The position numbers and the translations under genes were made by a program. Of a DNA stretch of 64,000 nucleotides, positions 52,369 through 64,000 are shown piece by piece. The DNA is taken from contig OW203732.1 of the NCBI GenBank assembly GCA_934045075.1, positions 3,141,501 through 3,205,500 of the forward strand, read 5' to 3'. The stretch's first letter is position 1; each line of letters starts with the position of its first letter. The notes beneath the pieces are model-generated. The model did not search any database and was not told the origin of the DNA. It saw only the letters and a program-made list of their open reading frames with translations. This stretch comes from Yponomeuta sedellus (lineage: Eukaryota > Arthropoda > Insecta > Lepidoptera > Yponomeutidae).

Positions 52369-52670
52369 TATACATTAGCACTTACATCCCATCCTCGTCG
52401 CCACTGTTATTTCGGCGGTTTATTGGTGATAAATAAAACGCACACAACTGTCTTTCGTCGAGCTATCTGTTGCACTCCTCTCTCTAACGTACAATCCATA
52501 CCAATCCGGTGTCGACACGACTGCCCTCTAACTTATTACTAGTTATTACTAACACTACACTAATGTTGTAAAGAGGAAAAGTTCCACCATTCCACTAAAA
52601 CAGGACCTGACAGATTTCAAACTTATCTCAGTCCTCTAAACATATTTTTCAAGTATCATTGTGATCCTGC

Positions 52671-53025
52671 ATCGATACCAACCCTTTTTATGTCTCCACT
52701 GCTGGGGCACTGGTCTCCTCCTGCATCGCAGGAAGGTTAGGCTATACTCCACTACCGTCCGGGTTGGTGGAGGATTGTAAAAAAGTGACGGGCCTTATTG
52801 TCAGAAGTTATTAAGCCGCCTAGGCCTAAGGCCTCTGACATGGCTTAACGACTGTCATTACATGACAGCCAGCACCAACGGCTTAACGTGCCTTGCGAGC
52901 TTGCGCTCGGAAATATGCCACTAACGGTAGTCACGGGACGTTCACCCATCCTGCACCTGACCACGCTTGTTGTTGCTTAACTCAAGTGACTGATTCCAAT
53001 CACTTGGTTCGACTAGGCCACGAGA
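52671..53025 (-). mobile_element. SINE-5S C1 (B copy of 4,958-5,312)
   Basis: Same element at offset 47,713, including the small deletions in the body. Confidence 0.83.
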
Positions 53026-54024
53026 ACTTCTACAAAATAAATGCAACAAATACAGTTCAACAGATTATTCTATCGATACAAATCAATAGTAGTTGGCTTT
53101 TTTTTGTTGGATTTTTCTTGATCAAAATATTTTATAAACATTTTTGTTGAAACCTGACTCAACACTATAGTAATACGTAGAAGCAATGTTGTGTCAGTTT
53201 TCCTAATAAGCATCCCAGGGGACCAAAACGGAACCGCCCGCACAAAGGGGACAAAATACAATAATCCCTCGCTGATCGTATGTTCTGAACGTAACGTTCC
53301 TCATTACCGATTCCGCGGGCGTACGCCCAGTTCATTGTCGACATCAGCTGGCTTTCAGAACGTTTGCTTTTTTTGTCTCTCCCCTGGAACGATGACGTCA
53401 CACTTAATTTAGATGGATGGATGGGGCCGTTGATCGCTCAGTTGACAGACAGGCTCCGACGTAATGGAACACGGAATGTAAGTAGGTAAATAAATGCATA
53501 AAAATGCATACGTCTGTATGCAGAATCGATATCAACCCTCGTATGTCCCTATTGCTGGAGCACGGGTCTGTAAGGCCCGCCACTGTCTTACTGTCCTCCA
53601 CCAACCCGGACGGGGCCTCCGTGGTGGAGTATGTCCTAACCTTCCTGCGATGCAGGAAGAGACTCGTGCCCCAACAGTGGGGATATACAAGGGTTGAGAA
53701 ACCTTTGCTAATCTACATCGTGAAAATGTCAATTTATGTTTATTTGCAATAACTCACATACATTTTCGTAAACGTAAAACGTATTTATGTAAGTTTATCA
53801 TAACTATATATGTAACTGTTTATGTAGGTATATCGTTTTTTATATAAGTAATGTATTATTATTTTCATATTTGCACCCGTCCCTTGTTTCCCTCAGCAAC
53901 TTTCCGTCTTAAGGTTGTCTGGAAGAAATTGCTTTTAGCAATAAGGCCGCCAATTGTACTTTGTATCTTTACATGTTTTATAATATGTGCACTGGTGCAC
54001 AATAAAGAATCGTCGTCGTCGTCA

Positions 54025-54251
54025 GGTTACTAGTCAACTGCTGGACATAGCCCTCCCCTAAAGAGCGCCATGTGCTATCATAGGGGGTAATGCCCATAAT
54101 CCCCACGCTGGGCATGCGGGTTGGGTATCGCAGTTCGGTGGAATTGTACTGCAGGGGGCGCTGCTGCCCACCCCCCGGTTTGTGTCCCTTAGTCGCCTTT
54201 TACGACACCCGCAGGGTTGGCGCTATTCTCTAGGCCGACACCATACAGCAG
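54025..54251 (-). mobile_element. SINE-R (B copy of 6,312-6,538)
   Basis: Carries several substitutions relative to A, in contrast to the copies upstream of 54.0 kb. Confidence 0.83.
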
Positions 54252-54965
54252 GTATTTATATAAATAACAATTTATGTAATTATATTGTTATTTATATAAG
54301 TGGTGTATTAATAATTTCACGTTTGCACCCGTCTCTTATTTCCCTCAGAAACTTTCCGTCGTAAGGTTGTCTGGAAGAAATTGCTTCTAGCAATAAGGCC
54401 GCCAATTGTACTTTGAATCTCTACAAGTTTTATAATATGTGCTCAGTACAATACTCAGGTGTACAATAAAGAATATTCTTATCTTATCTTATCTTATCAA
54501 GTAATGGCAAAGCTGATGCATCATTCACGGGCTGCCTTCCTCATCACCGTGTCCGATCACGGACAGTCAAGTTTTGATAATTTTCCCGCACAAAATGCAT
54601 GACTCTCTCCAACATTAAACTGTTTTTATTTTTAACTAGCTGACCCAGCGAACTTCGTACCGCCTAACAGGTATATATTATATTTATATGTATATATTTA
54701 TATATATTTATAGTACCTATATATATATATTTTTTTATCATTAATTATTATTATTATAAATATTTAAGATTTCATAGAAATTAAATGATTAGTTGCCTAA
54801 CAGGTGATTATTTAATTATTTTTTTTATTTTCTCTCCGTAGGAACCATCGTCGTACTTCAAGGAATATTCTAAAAACAAGAATTAGCGAAATCGGTTCGG
54901 CTGCTCTCGAGATTTGCGCTTACCAACACATTCGGGGATTCATTTTTATATTACAGAAGATGCAC

Positions 54966-55160
54966 TAACCCGTGCTAAGGACAATTTTAAAAACCTATTA
55001 TCTGTACGTAATACAGAGAATAGTGTAAAGAGGTTCGAAATTTCACTGATGCCGGTGAGTCGCCCAGTAGCTCAGTTAGATAGAGCGCTGGCACGGATAG
55101 CCAGAGGTCGCGGGTTCGAATCCCGGCATGGGTGGAATTTTTAGCCTCTAAATAGGTTTG
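54966..55160 (+). mobile_element. SINE-T (B copy of 7,270-7,466), cloverleaf intact
   Basis: A box 'tagctcagttagatagagc', anticodon stem 'ctggc'/'gccag' around a 7-nt loop, and B box 'ggttcgaatccc' are all present; acceptor halves gcccagt/atgggt pair imperfectly. Confidence 0.83.
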
Positions 55161-56259
55161 TTACTTTGGTATGTTACTTTGTACAGTTTCCATGGAAACC
55201 CCTCTATATTATATATATATCCATCCCCTCTAACAAAAATAAAGTATCTAGTTCCAAGACCACCTTTCTTCAATAGACTTTACGGACAGCATTCCTTTTA
55301 TATTATACGGGGCCAGAGAGCAATATTTCACGACTCCTCCGCGATCATAAAGTCCAATATCGGAAGTCCGTGAATCGAAGAATTCGGCTCATTCACACTA
55401 CAAACTCGGCGCGCCTTGGCGCGTCCGCCCTGCAAGCAATTCGCGTGTAGCTTGGCAAGAAATAGTAGAAATTAGTCACAATTTTTTTCATAGAGCAATA
55501 AACAGCTCGGAATATCCCTCCGCGACAGAGTAAGGAACGAAACCATGTGCCAACGTATCAAAGTTACCGATATCGGGAAACGGGTAGCGCAACTAAATTG
55601 CAATGCGAAGGACTCGTATCCGAGGTAGGTAATGAAGGTGAAGCGCTGAAGTACGTTAACACTTCAGAAAGTAGAGTTTTCTTACGATGTTGTACTTCAC
55701 GGTCAGCGACTAATATTGCGACTATAATTTCACAAACTTACAAAACAACACCATTGGTACATGTCGGGGTTCAAACCCACGACCTCCCGATTGAGAAGCC
55801 GGCGTTCTACACCGCTTCGCTTTCACCGCTTCTCTAAGCTATTTAAGTTTTATTTTAGATTGTAACGTTGCGTCACTAAGTTTGCGTCATAAAGATTTTT
55901 TTCTCCGAAATGATTTAGATTGTGAAATGGACACCTAGTTTGAATTGTAACGTTCATTAAGCTTGAATAAAACCTTTTTATTTCATTTCACTTATTGTAA
56001 TGTGGTTTTTTTAATTAGACAGTACGTTTCACCACCTTCTCACAGGCCTTTTGTCAAACAGAGAGAGAAAAGGTATGGGATGAGTTACAAGCGTGCCCAC
56101 CCCCGATTAGCAATGTCAAGCTCTGAGGTATGTGAGTTTCAGGTACTCAGGTTTCATCATGATGTTTTCCTTCACATCAGCGAAGCAGTAAAACGCCAGC
56201 CTCAAATTTGGGAGTATGTGGGTTTGAATCTCGGCATGTACCAAAGACTTTGTTTTCTA

Positions 56260-56399
56260 AGGGCTGATTTTTCAATAGTCAGATAACTTTTATCTGAGGA
56301 ATAAAAATGGCGGTTTGACAGCTTATGTATGAAAATTATGTCAAACCGCCATTTTTATTCCTTAGATAAAAGTTATCTTACCATTGAAAAATCAGCCCT
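56260..56399. mobile_element. Palindromic 140-bp MITE (B copy)
   Basis: Same element as 8,916-9,055; TA at 56,258-56,259 and 56,400-56,401. A single change in the arm restores pairing ('aatggcggtttgaca'). Confidence 0.9.
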
Positions 56400-56574
56400 T
56401 AGTCACGTACATTTGTGGCGTTACAGTGGATATTATAGGTATATATAAGTAGATAGATAGAAAACACTTGATGTACATAAAAATGGAAGTACATAGATAT
56501 TTCTTAACCTAAGAGTACAGACGGCGGCCTTATCACTAAAAGTGATCTATTCCAGACAACCTTAGTCCTCATTA

Positions 56575-56986
56575 GCGGACGGAGCGGTGGTAGCTCAGTG
56601 GGTAGAACCATAGACTGGCAAGCGAGAGCCCCAGGTTCGATCCCGAGTGCGGGCATGTACCAATGACTTTGTTTAATTTCAAAGTTACGTACATTTGCGA
56701 ATTTGTAGTCGCAATACCACACGCTAACGGTGAAGGAAAACATCGTGAGGAAACCAGCAGCTTGGTTGGCTCCGCACGTATTGACTAGTCTTTCCTGTGG
56801 GCTAGGCCGGCTAGGCTGTCAGGATGGTATAGGTGCTGGGCAAGCCTACACCATCTATAAAAACCATGACCCAGGCACTACAGCGTCGGAGTGGTCCGTT
56901 CACCCATCTAGTGTGAGTGAAGATACCACTGGACGCTGTATAAATCATCTCATTAAGAAGATGCAAAAAGGCCAATATTATTATTA
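56575..56986 (+). mobile_element. SINE-H private to copy B, 13-bp TSD
   Basis: Best-preserved SINE-H in the window: tRNA-like head at about 56,584-56,655 (A box 'ggtagctcagtgggtagaac', B box 'ggttcgatccc'), body with 'gtgaaggaaaacatcgtgag', and an (ATT)n tail. TSD 'ttagtcctcatta' at 56,562-56,574 and 56,987-56,999. The single target is at 9,219-9,231 in copy A. Confidence 0.95.
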
Positions 56987-57269
56987 TTAGTCCTCATTAT
57001 ATTTAGTCCTCTCTGCCTAATCTTCACGCAACTCTACACCCGCGCGAAATGTCACGCCCGTACTTGTAATATGAATCGGCCTTATAAGCGAACTTACAAA
57101 GCCAATATTCTTTCGATTCCAATCGCCGACGGCTTATTAGTTTTCTCAAAGTTCACGATTTTACTTAGAATTCAGCACCCAACTTTGCTTTGAGGCGTCC
57201 GCAAGCAAATAATTCCCCGTCTGGATCAATAAGAAGTTTCAGGGCACCATTTCATACAAGTACAATATA

Positions 57270-57460
57270 CGTAATACATACAATACGTAATACGTATAAT
57301 GTACGTAATACAGAGAATATTGTAAAGAGGTTCGAAATTTCACTGATGCCGTGAGTCGCCCATTGGCTCAATTTGTAGAGCGCTGGTACGGATAGCCAGA
57401 GGTTGCGGGTTCGAATCCCGGCATGGGTGAAATTTTTAGCCTCTAAATAGGTTTTTAAAC
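57270..57460 (+). mobile_element. SINE-T private to copy B
   Basis: Flanked by 'tacaatata' at 57,261-57,269 and 57,461-57,469. Copy A has 'catacaactaaaatatattt' at the site, so one side has drifted. The element begins in the body at 'cgtaatac' repeats and ends 'aaataggtttttaaac'. The A box is 'ggctcaatttgtagagc' with an intact B box. Confidence 0.88.
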
Positions 57461-57610
57461 TACAATATATTTTTTTAATTTGACAATTTGGTGTACATTG
57501 TATAGCCGAATAAACCACAGATTAATACTTATAATAAGTACTAATTTATTTAAGTGACAAATCAGAAATCAATCATTTATTTCTACATATTGTTTGTTCA
57601 AACAAACAAA

Positions 57611-57880
57611 CCTACAAATATACATACGTACATACATACATACATACATACACACATACATACATACATACATACATACATACATACATACATACATACA
57701 TACATACATACATACATACATACATACATACATACATACATACATACATACATACATACATACATACATACATACATACATACATACATACATACATACA
57801 TACATACATACATACATACATACATACATACATACATACATACATACATACATACATACATACATACATACATACATACA
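57611..57880. repeat. (ACAT)n tetranucleotide array, ~270 bp
   Basis: Nearly perfect 'tacatacatacatacata' with one early interruption ('cacacata'). It keeps several frames open on both strands as Thr-Tyr-Ile-His or Met-Tyr-Val-Cys repeats; these are not genes. In A the site (about 9,655-9,675) has only about two units. Confidence 0.98.
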
Positions 57881-58175
57881 AGCACAGTCGGGTAAAAATA
57901 CAAATACAATTGTGGTTCCAACTGTATAATTGAAAATAGTTTTACTGGTGTATGCTAACCATATAGTTTACACCAGTAATGTATGCACCAAGTGCCGCCA
58001 TACTTTTCAAAAGTATACCATCATTATATTTAGTATTTCACAACACAGGTTAAGCAACTATTGCTTTGTATACCAATAAATCAATGTGCAATACAATTTC
58101 CTTCGCGCTATAAAGTAAGCAGCTTATACTTGTGCTTTGGACAAATAAGCTTTATATTATCTTATTTTTATCGTC

Positions 58176-58500
58176 ACCATCAACATATTATATCTCCACC
58201 TAGGGTCACGGATCCCTTTCCTGAGAAAGGTATAGGCCATACTCCACCAGGGGCTAAGTCCGGATTGGTGGAGGCTTGCAAGACAGTGGCTGGTCTTTCA
58301 ATCATTATCAGAAGATTTCAAGCCGCCCTATGGCCTCTGACTTGGCTTAACGACTGCCATCTATCGACGGTAGCCGGCTCCAACTGCTTTACGTGCTCGG
58401 AAAAATGCCACTAGCCTTAGTCATAGACGGTTACCCATCCATGCACTGAACGCGCCCTGTGTTGCTTAACCTTTGTGATTGTTTAAGAGCACTCAGGGCG
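58176..58500 (-). mobile_element. SINE-5S C2 (B copy of 9,848-10,150)
   Basis: Longer than A in the middle ('ggattggtggaggcttgca' is intact here; A is missing about 20 bp). Confidence 0.8.
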
Positions 58501-58554
58501 ATTATTATTTTTATACAATAAGAAAAAAAATATCGAAGCGTTTTACATGCCTAA

Positions 58555-58892
58555 AGTTTTAGACCCGCTTTAAACAAAAGTTGGCCCTGGCTTAAAGAAG
58601 CCCAGAAGCCGACTGAAGTAATAATTCCGAAAAAGAAAAAAGGTGGAGGGAAAGTTTTGAAAATGAAGAATACCAATTCCGGTAACTTCACGCTGTGTAA
58701 TGTGTGTAAAACTAAAAAATCCGACGCAGACTGTGGAACAAAGAAAGTCAGTATTTCAGCCTAAATGGGCGTTACAGTCGTCGACAGTCTTACTGATGTG
58801 TCAACTTTATTGCAACTTAAAGGAAAGGCAGAAAAGAAAAAATATGCTCAGGTTAAAGCCGGCCAGCTCAGGAGAGTCATTTCATACCTCGA
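58555..58892 (+). pseudogene. Coding-like remnant (B copy of 10,208-10,545)
   Basis: Same frame and same TAA stop. One amino-acid change is visible near the end (GAT to TAT, Asp to Tyr, in the lysine-rich segment). Shared disablement shows the frame was already broken before A and B separated. Confidence 0.45.
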
Positions 58893-59220
58893 TCGATATC
58901 AACCCTTGTATGTCCCCACTGAGGGCTATGTCTCCACTCTTCTTCCACTGCAGAAACGTTAGGCCATACTCCACCACGGGGGTCAAGTTCGGGTCGGTGG
59001 AGGATTGTAAGACAGTGGCGTTCCTTACTGTCAGATTTTACCAAGTCGTCCATAAGGCCTCTGGTATGGCTTAACGAGTGCCATTGACATGGCTTAACAA
59101 CTGCCTTTGCAGGACAGCCGGCACCAACGGCTTACCGCGTCTTAGGAAGCACGGAATCGCCAGGAAAAATGCCACTAGCGGTAGTCACGGGACCCATCCC
59201 GTGACAACTACTAGTGGCAT
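58893..59220 (-). mobile_element. SINE-5S C1, uninterrupted (B)
   Basis: Counterpart of 10,546-11,360 without the MITE. The single 'gtccataa' target is at about 59,049-59,056. Confidence 0.85.
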
Positions 59221-59510
59221 TTACTGAGAATCTTTATTTTCTCATCCCAATGAGAAAATAAAGATCTTCAAGAAATATCAGAAATTTCTGTCACATTCTC
59301 GGTCGACCAACTTTTATGCTTGGCGTTTCATATTGATTGCCTGCACAGCGACAGACTCAACTATACAACTTTTTAGGAATAAAACTATATATCTTTACTA
59401 CCGTAGCGTTGCGCAAAGTGGATACTTATTTATATAACTGATGCATGAACCGAAGGCAGTGAACCGGCGGTATCTAAATTAAGAATTTTGCCAAAGATGG
59501 TATTTAAGTA

Positions 59511-59903
59511 TATTGGCCTTTTTGCATCTACTTAATGAGATGATTTATACAGCGTCCAGTGGTATCTTCACTCACACTAGATGGGTGAAGGGACCACTCC
59601 GACGCTGTAGTGCCTGGGACATGGTTTCATAGATGGTGTAGGCTTGGCCAGCACCTATACCACCCTGACAGCTATGTCGGCCTAGCCCACAGGAAAGACT
59701 AGTCAATACGTGCGGAGCCAACCAAGCCGCGGGTTTCCTCACGATGTTTTCCTTCACGGTTAGCGTGTGGTATTGCGACTACAAATTCGCAAATGTACGT
59801 TACTTTGAAATTAAACAAAGTCATTGGTACATACCCGCACTCGGGATCGAACCTGGGGCTCTTGCTTGCCAGTCTATGGTTCTACCCACTGAGCTACCAC
59901 CGC
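59511..59903 (-). mobile_element. SINE-H (B copy of 11,666-12,045)
   Basis: Same insertion. The body keeps 'cctcacgatgttttccttca', which is shortened in A. Confidence 0.9.
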
Positions 59904-60663
59904 AAGTAAGTATAAGTAAGTTAAGTATAGTACATATTAAATGGGTCTAATCGCGATTATTTATTAGGTAAAACGTAATAGCCTTGATTTCCGACGTTTT
60001 ACCCAATAAATAAGCGCGATTAGACTTTAAATTACGCTCGCTTTGAGGTTTGCTCGCTCATAAAAATATAAAAATACATTTTATTTCATAGGAAAAAAGC
60101 ACACGAAAATGTTCTTGCTCTGGAGGCTAAAAATCTTTCATATAAGATTATAATGCTTCCAGGGTTGCTCTATATTAAAAATTAATTTTACAAAGTAAAA
60201 GTACGGACAATGCCGAGGAACACTATTAATGCAAGTGATTATATTAAATTATATTCTATATTATGTAGTAAGGTAATATTAATTACTTAGCATGAAAACT
60301 GGGGCGCACTACCCTTTCCTGGAATTAGGGGTAGGCAATACGTCTCCCTCCCCCTTCTACTTATCAGTCATAATGTCGCATGGTAATTACGAGTAGATAC
60401 CATGCGACTTTTTATGCAGAATTCAAGTCATACGCCTCAAAGTCGTTCGTCGTTATCAACCCTTGTATGTCCCCACTGCTGGCGCACGGGTCTCTTCCTG
60501 CATCGCAGGAAAAGACCCGTCAAAGTCGTATACGAATTATTTGCTAATGAAGTTAGAATTGGCTCCCAGGCGTGCGCGAAAGCGGAATGTTTCCTTCCGC
60601 TACATAGTCGGATAGTCTAGATAGTCGGCTTCCACTAGTCATGCTAGCGCAATATCACGTCCA

Positions 60664-60940
60664 CTACTCATCATCAGCCCGGTAAACCCCACTGCTGGGT
60701 ATAGGCCTCTTCATTTCCACGCCAACCAGCCCGGTCTCGCGCTAGTCTCATCCACTGTTAACCGGCTACTTTACACAGGTCATCTGACCATCTGGCTGCT
60801 GGTCTACCCACCAACCGTTCTCCCTCCCACGGTCGCCACTCTGTCACTGCCTTCGTCCATCTGCCATCATTCCGCCTGGCCGAGTGTCCAGTTCTATTTA
60901 ACTTAATTGCAAAATCACTTACTTGAGTTTCTGTCGGAAG
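60664..60940 (-). pseudogene. LINE RT C-terminal remnant (B copy)
   Basis: Same fragment as 12,862-13,136 with an extra in-frame stop after KVAG and a few amino-acid changes (for example RARDR for LARNR). Neutral decay after the duplication. Confidence 0.88.
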
Positions 60941-62060
60941 ACACCGACCAGGGTTTCACTCTGATAGAGACTGCATACATATTACACCTAATATCTATAG
61001 GTCTTATAGAAGTATCGGTCCTCCGTATAGATATTAAGTGTACCTAATATGTATCACACATAGGTGAACGCCGCATTTCTGTAGTATCTGATACGTGGTA
61101 GTGGTAATGGACCACATAATATTGTACGACAAAGTCCAGTAGATATTTTGTCTTCGCACAGATTCCAGCGAGGCAGGAAGAGACCCGTGCCCCAACAGTA
61201 AGGACATACAAGGGTTGATAACGACACAGATGTATACGAGAAAAGTTACATAATCAAGACGCCGGTCGTGTTGAAATTTTTGTAATAAATCAGGTTTGTT
61301 TAATGTAAAAGTGTAGTCGTAACTTCATTTGTCGCACATTCCGTAATCATGCAGTTGGCAGATCCGCAACTCTGGCAATGCCTCTCCGTATTCGAACTGC
61401 GGGTGTGTATATTACTCCACGGCTCACCGGAGTTCTCGCAGATCTTGCCGCATTTCCTGGTAACTTTGCGGGCGAACTTTCGCAGCATTGGATGCAAACT
61501 TACGTTGTGTGTGCGGCATTGGCTTATCTTGCCGCCCGCTTTATCAGGGTGCAACACGTACAATAAGACATAGACTGAGCAGCGTGGCAAATGGATTACC
61601 GCTTAATACGCCAACTTGCCTTGGTAGTTAGCCAGTGTCGGCTAGGTCTACCTCACGATGGACTGGTTGAGAGAGCGGAATGGGAGGTGAAGTGAATGGA
61701 CTTACTTGGTGATGGTGGATGATGGCTCGCTTTAGCTGTTGGGCAGATGATGAGCGGTGATGGATGAGTCCAGCGCACGGAGAACACTCCTACACTGTTC
61801 ACTTATAGTCTAATATTGTTCTTTGAGCTGATAAAGTTAATTAGTCAACAAATGTCTATCACTTCACGAGAATTCGAGAGTGTATTTATCACGCGTATGT
61901 CACAGTGCGAATGTGTGTGCAGATGGATGGATAATTAGTAGCGAGCGAGCGGCACGAGCGACGGCACCAGCAGGAACGAATAATGAATGAATGACCACAG
62001 ATTCATGATAACGTCGCGCGATCGATTCTCGCGCGAACATGCCTATTCAACGGTAATCAT

Positions 62061-62419
62061 GAAGCGCTCGTGGCCTAGTCGAACCGAGTGATCACTTGAG
62101 TTAAGCAAAAACAGGCGCAGTCAGGTGCTGGATGGATGAACGTCCCGTGACTACCGCTAGTGGCATTTTTTCTGAGGGCGGAAGTCCTTTACAAGGCACG
62201 CTAAGCCATTGGTGTCCACTGTCATTTAATGGCAGTCGTTAAGCAATGTCGGAGGCCTTATGGGCTCGATAACTTCCGATAGTATGACCCGCCACTGTCT
62301 TACAATCTTCCACCAACCCGGACTTGGCCACTATGGTGGAGCATGGCCTAACCTTCCTACGACGTAGGCAGATAGATACCCGTGCCCCAGCAGTGGGGAC
62401 ATACAAGGATTGATGTCGA
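62061..62419 (+). mobile_element. SINE-5S C1 (B copy of 14,282-14,637)
   Basis: Same insertion, with a small duplication 'gatagata' in the 3' part. Confidence 0.86.
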
Positions 62420-62838
62420 TCATCTATTCTTCTCCATATGTGACCCGCCCACTACCACTTAATTATTAATTATTTCCTTTAGATATAGGTTTTTAAAGGT
62501 TAAAGCCATTTTCCTAAAACTATTTTAAATCTGTGGGAAAACAGCTCGCAGTGTCATGGCGTCGAATCTGACGTCACGTTATGGTAAAAAAAAACATTTT
62601 AATCACTAGTAGTCACAACAAAGCACGGGTGAAGTTTACTAAGCGTGACGTCGCGCGGTGTGATGGATGAGTCAGTCAAAATGGTTTAAAACAGTATTAT
62701 AATCTTTTATTTTATTGAAAATATTGGTAATATGAATAATCTTATCCTATCTTACCTTATCTTAATCATTTTTTTTGTTATAAAACTAAAGCAGTGTTTT
62801 AAATCCCTTTGATGTGTATTTTCCCCTGACATCGTTTC

Positions 62839-63205
62839 TCGTTATCAACCCTTGTATGTCCCCACTGCTGGGGCACGGGTCTCTTCCTGCATCGTAGGAA
62901 GGTTAGGCCATACTCCACCACGGGGGCCAAGTCCGGGTTGGTGGAGGATTGTATTGATTGGACAATGGCAGGCCTTACTATCAGAAGTTATCAAGCCGCT
63001 CATAAGGCCTCTGACATGGCTTAACGACTGCCATTATATGAAAGCCGCCACCAACGTCTTAACTTGCCTTGCGAAGCACGGAAGCGCTCGGAAAAATGCC
63101 ACTAGCGGTAGTCATGGGACGCTCACCCATCCTGTACTTGACCGCGCCTGTTGTTGCTTGATTGATTCCAATCACTCGTTTCGCCTAGGCCACGAGCGCT
63201 TCATA
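62839..63205 (-). mobile_element. SINE-5S C1 (B copy of 15,054-15,425)
   Basis: Same insertion as in A; head 'caacaacaggcgcggtcaag' readable on the minus strand. Confidence 0.86.
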
Positions 63206-63710
63206 TCGTTCCTAATATCATTAAAATCGTTGATTATTTGATGCCTTCGTCTCGCCTATTGTAGGTTGATGAAACACGGCCCATCGCCCATGTTAATACC
63301 AAGCCGAGAGAAACAAAGACTCGGCCATTTTGAAATCGCCTTCACTGTGGCATCTAAAGACGTAACTTTGACCATTACTGCCCAAGGGTCACCGAAACAA
63401 ATGAACCTCGGAATCCCCAAGCGACCCAGCTATCCCAACGTCGAAATTCAACCCACGCAATTCTTATTACGATCGGAATAGGAGCTAAATTCGTTCAGAA
63501 AGGTGTGATCTGGGACGTCGCAAACTCTGGTACCCTGTTCCAGTAATCATTGCGTAACAATGTGACGTATGAACAAAGCTTAATAACCGCAATTAGGTCT
63601 TTTGGCCTCTTGAAGGTCTCAGAGCCCCATCCGACTCCGAGTTTTGACCTAACGATCAAGAAGAAAGAAATCAAGAATTAATTCTAATTTACATTCTGTT
63701 TGGTGGATAT

Positions 63711-64000
63711 CGCTCGCAGTCCCGGCTGCCTGAGTGATCTTAAACGATCACGAAGGTTAAGCAACGTAAGGCGCGTTCAGTGCATGGATGGGTAAACCGA
63801 CTACAACTAACGCTAGTGGCATTTTTCCGAGCGTTTCCGTGCGTCGCAAGGCACGCTAAGCAGTTGGTGCCGGCTGTCGTCGATACATGGTACGAGTAAT
63901 CGTTAAGCCAAGTCAGAGACCTTAGGGCGGCTCAAAAACTTCTGACAGTAAGACCAGCCACTAGTCTTGCAAGTCTTCACCAATCCGGACTTGGCGCCCG
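63711..64000 (+). mobile_element. SINE-5S C2 (B copy), truncated by window end
   Basis: Same insertion as 15,931-16,295, retaining the 5S-like head. Confidence 0.88.

Larger units (their letters stand above)
48090..54252 (+). repeat. Local tandem array, two ~4-kb units (copy B)
   Basis: Counterpart of 377-6,540, offset 47,713. Very few single-base differences from A are visible (for example 5,746/53,459 and 6,285/53,998). The same nested SINE-T, MITE and SINE-5S copies are present at the same relative positions. Confidence 0.9.
47714..64000 (+). repeat. Segmental repeat, copy B (partner 1-16,295)
   Basis: Direct repeat of copy A. Private to B: a SINE-H at 56,575-56,986, a SINE-T at 57,270-57,460 and a long (ACAT)n array near 57.61-57.88 kb. 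Missing from B: the hAT-like MITE at 10,709-11,205, the SINE-T at 8,122-8,411 and the long (AT)n at 7.51 kb. The window ends inside a SINE-5S that is complete in A. Confidence 0.95.

Noticed and set aside
53404..53752. Overlapping short frames in the second unit
   Set aside because: They lie over a SINE-5S fold-back and change with single-base differences between paralogues.
56584..56655. Possible functional tRNA gene
   Set aside because: A and B boxes are present but a complete cloverleaf is not closed, and the sequence is the head of a TSD-flanked SINE.
57554..57929. Long open frames on both strands over the (ACAT)n array
   Set aside because: They exist only because the tetranucleotide repeat lacks stops in several frames; not genes.

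Overview
The window looks like repeat-saturated, non-genic DNA from a moth or butterfly. It is AT-rich and has no operons or long open frames. It carries many copies of repeats I associate with Lepidoptera: the 'tccactgctggacatagcc' LINE/SINE 3' end, SINE heads running 'tagctcagtgggtagaacc', and the 'cctcacgcctgtat' and 'cccgactgcagcgaagcc' repeats. The order-level assignment is inference. I recognise no intact host gene, rRNA or functional tRNA. The protein-coding signal that can be read is almost all retroelement debris.

Layout. (1) Positions 1-16,290 (copy A) recur in direct orientation at 47,714-64,000 (copy B), spaced about 47.7 kb apart and running off both window ends. A and B are nearly identical up to about 6.28 kb (53.99 kb in B). 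Beyond that they differ by many substitutions and by private insertions with target-site duplications (TSDs). (2) The first 6.5 kb of each copy is itself a local tandem array of ~4-kb units; a further partial unit lies at 45.57-47.65 kb. (3) The unduplicated middle (16.3-45.6 kb) is a patchwork of MITEs, SINEs, LINE remnants, a Penelope-like inverted repeat, a solo LTR, minisatellites and long fold-backs.

Repeat families used below. SINE-5S: a SINE whose head resembles the internal promoter of 5S rRNA, in two subfamilies (C1, C2). SINE-T: a ~330-bp element with a tRNA-like cloverleaf near its 3' end and a tail ending 'cctctaaataggttttt'. SINE-H: a tRNA-headed SINE with an (ATT)n tail. SINE-R: a 244-bp SINE whose 3' end matches the end of a LINE reverse-transcriptase ORF. 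LINE-U: LINE 3' ends containing 'ggttgtctggaag' plus AATAAA. Q: abundant short repeats beginning 'ctagctg...cgacttcgt' or 'gctgacccagcgaacttcgt'.

The most useful property of the window is that it carries its own empty sites. Because units are duplicated, many insertions can be compared with an unoccupied paralogous site, which fixes the exact element ends and TSDs. I did not find a new host system. The points most worth following are the 5S-derived SINE, the A/B mosaic, the concatenated SINE-T family and a coding-like remnant at 10.2-10.5 kb.
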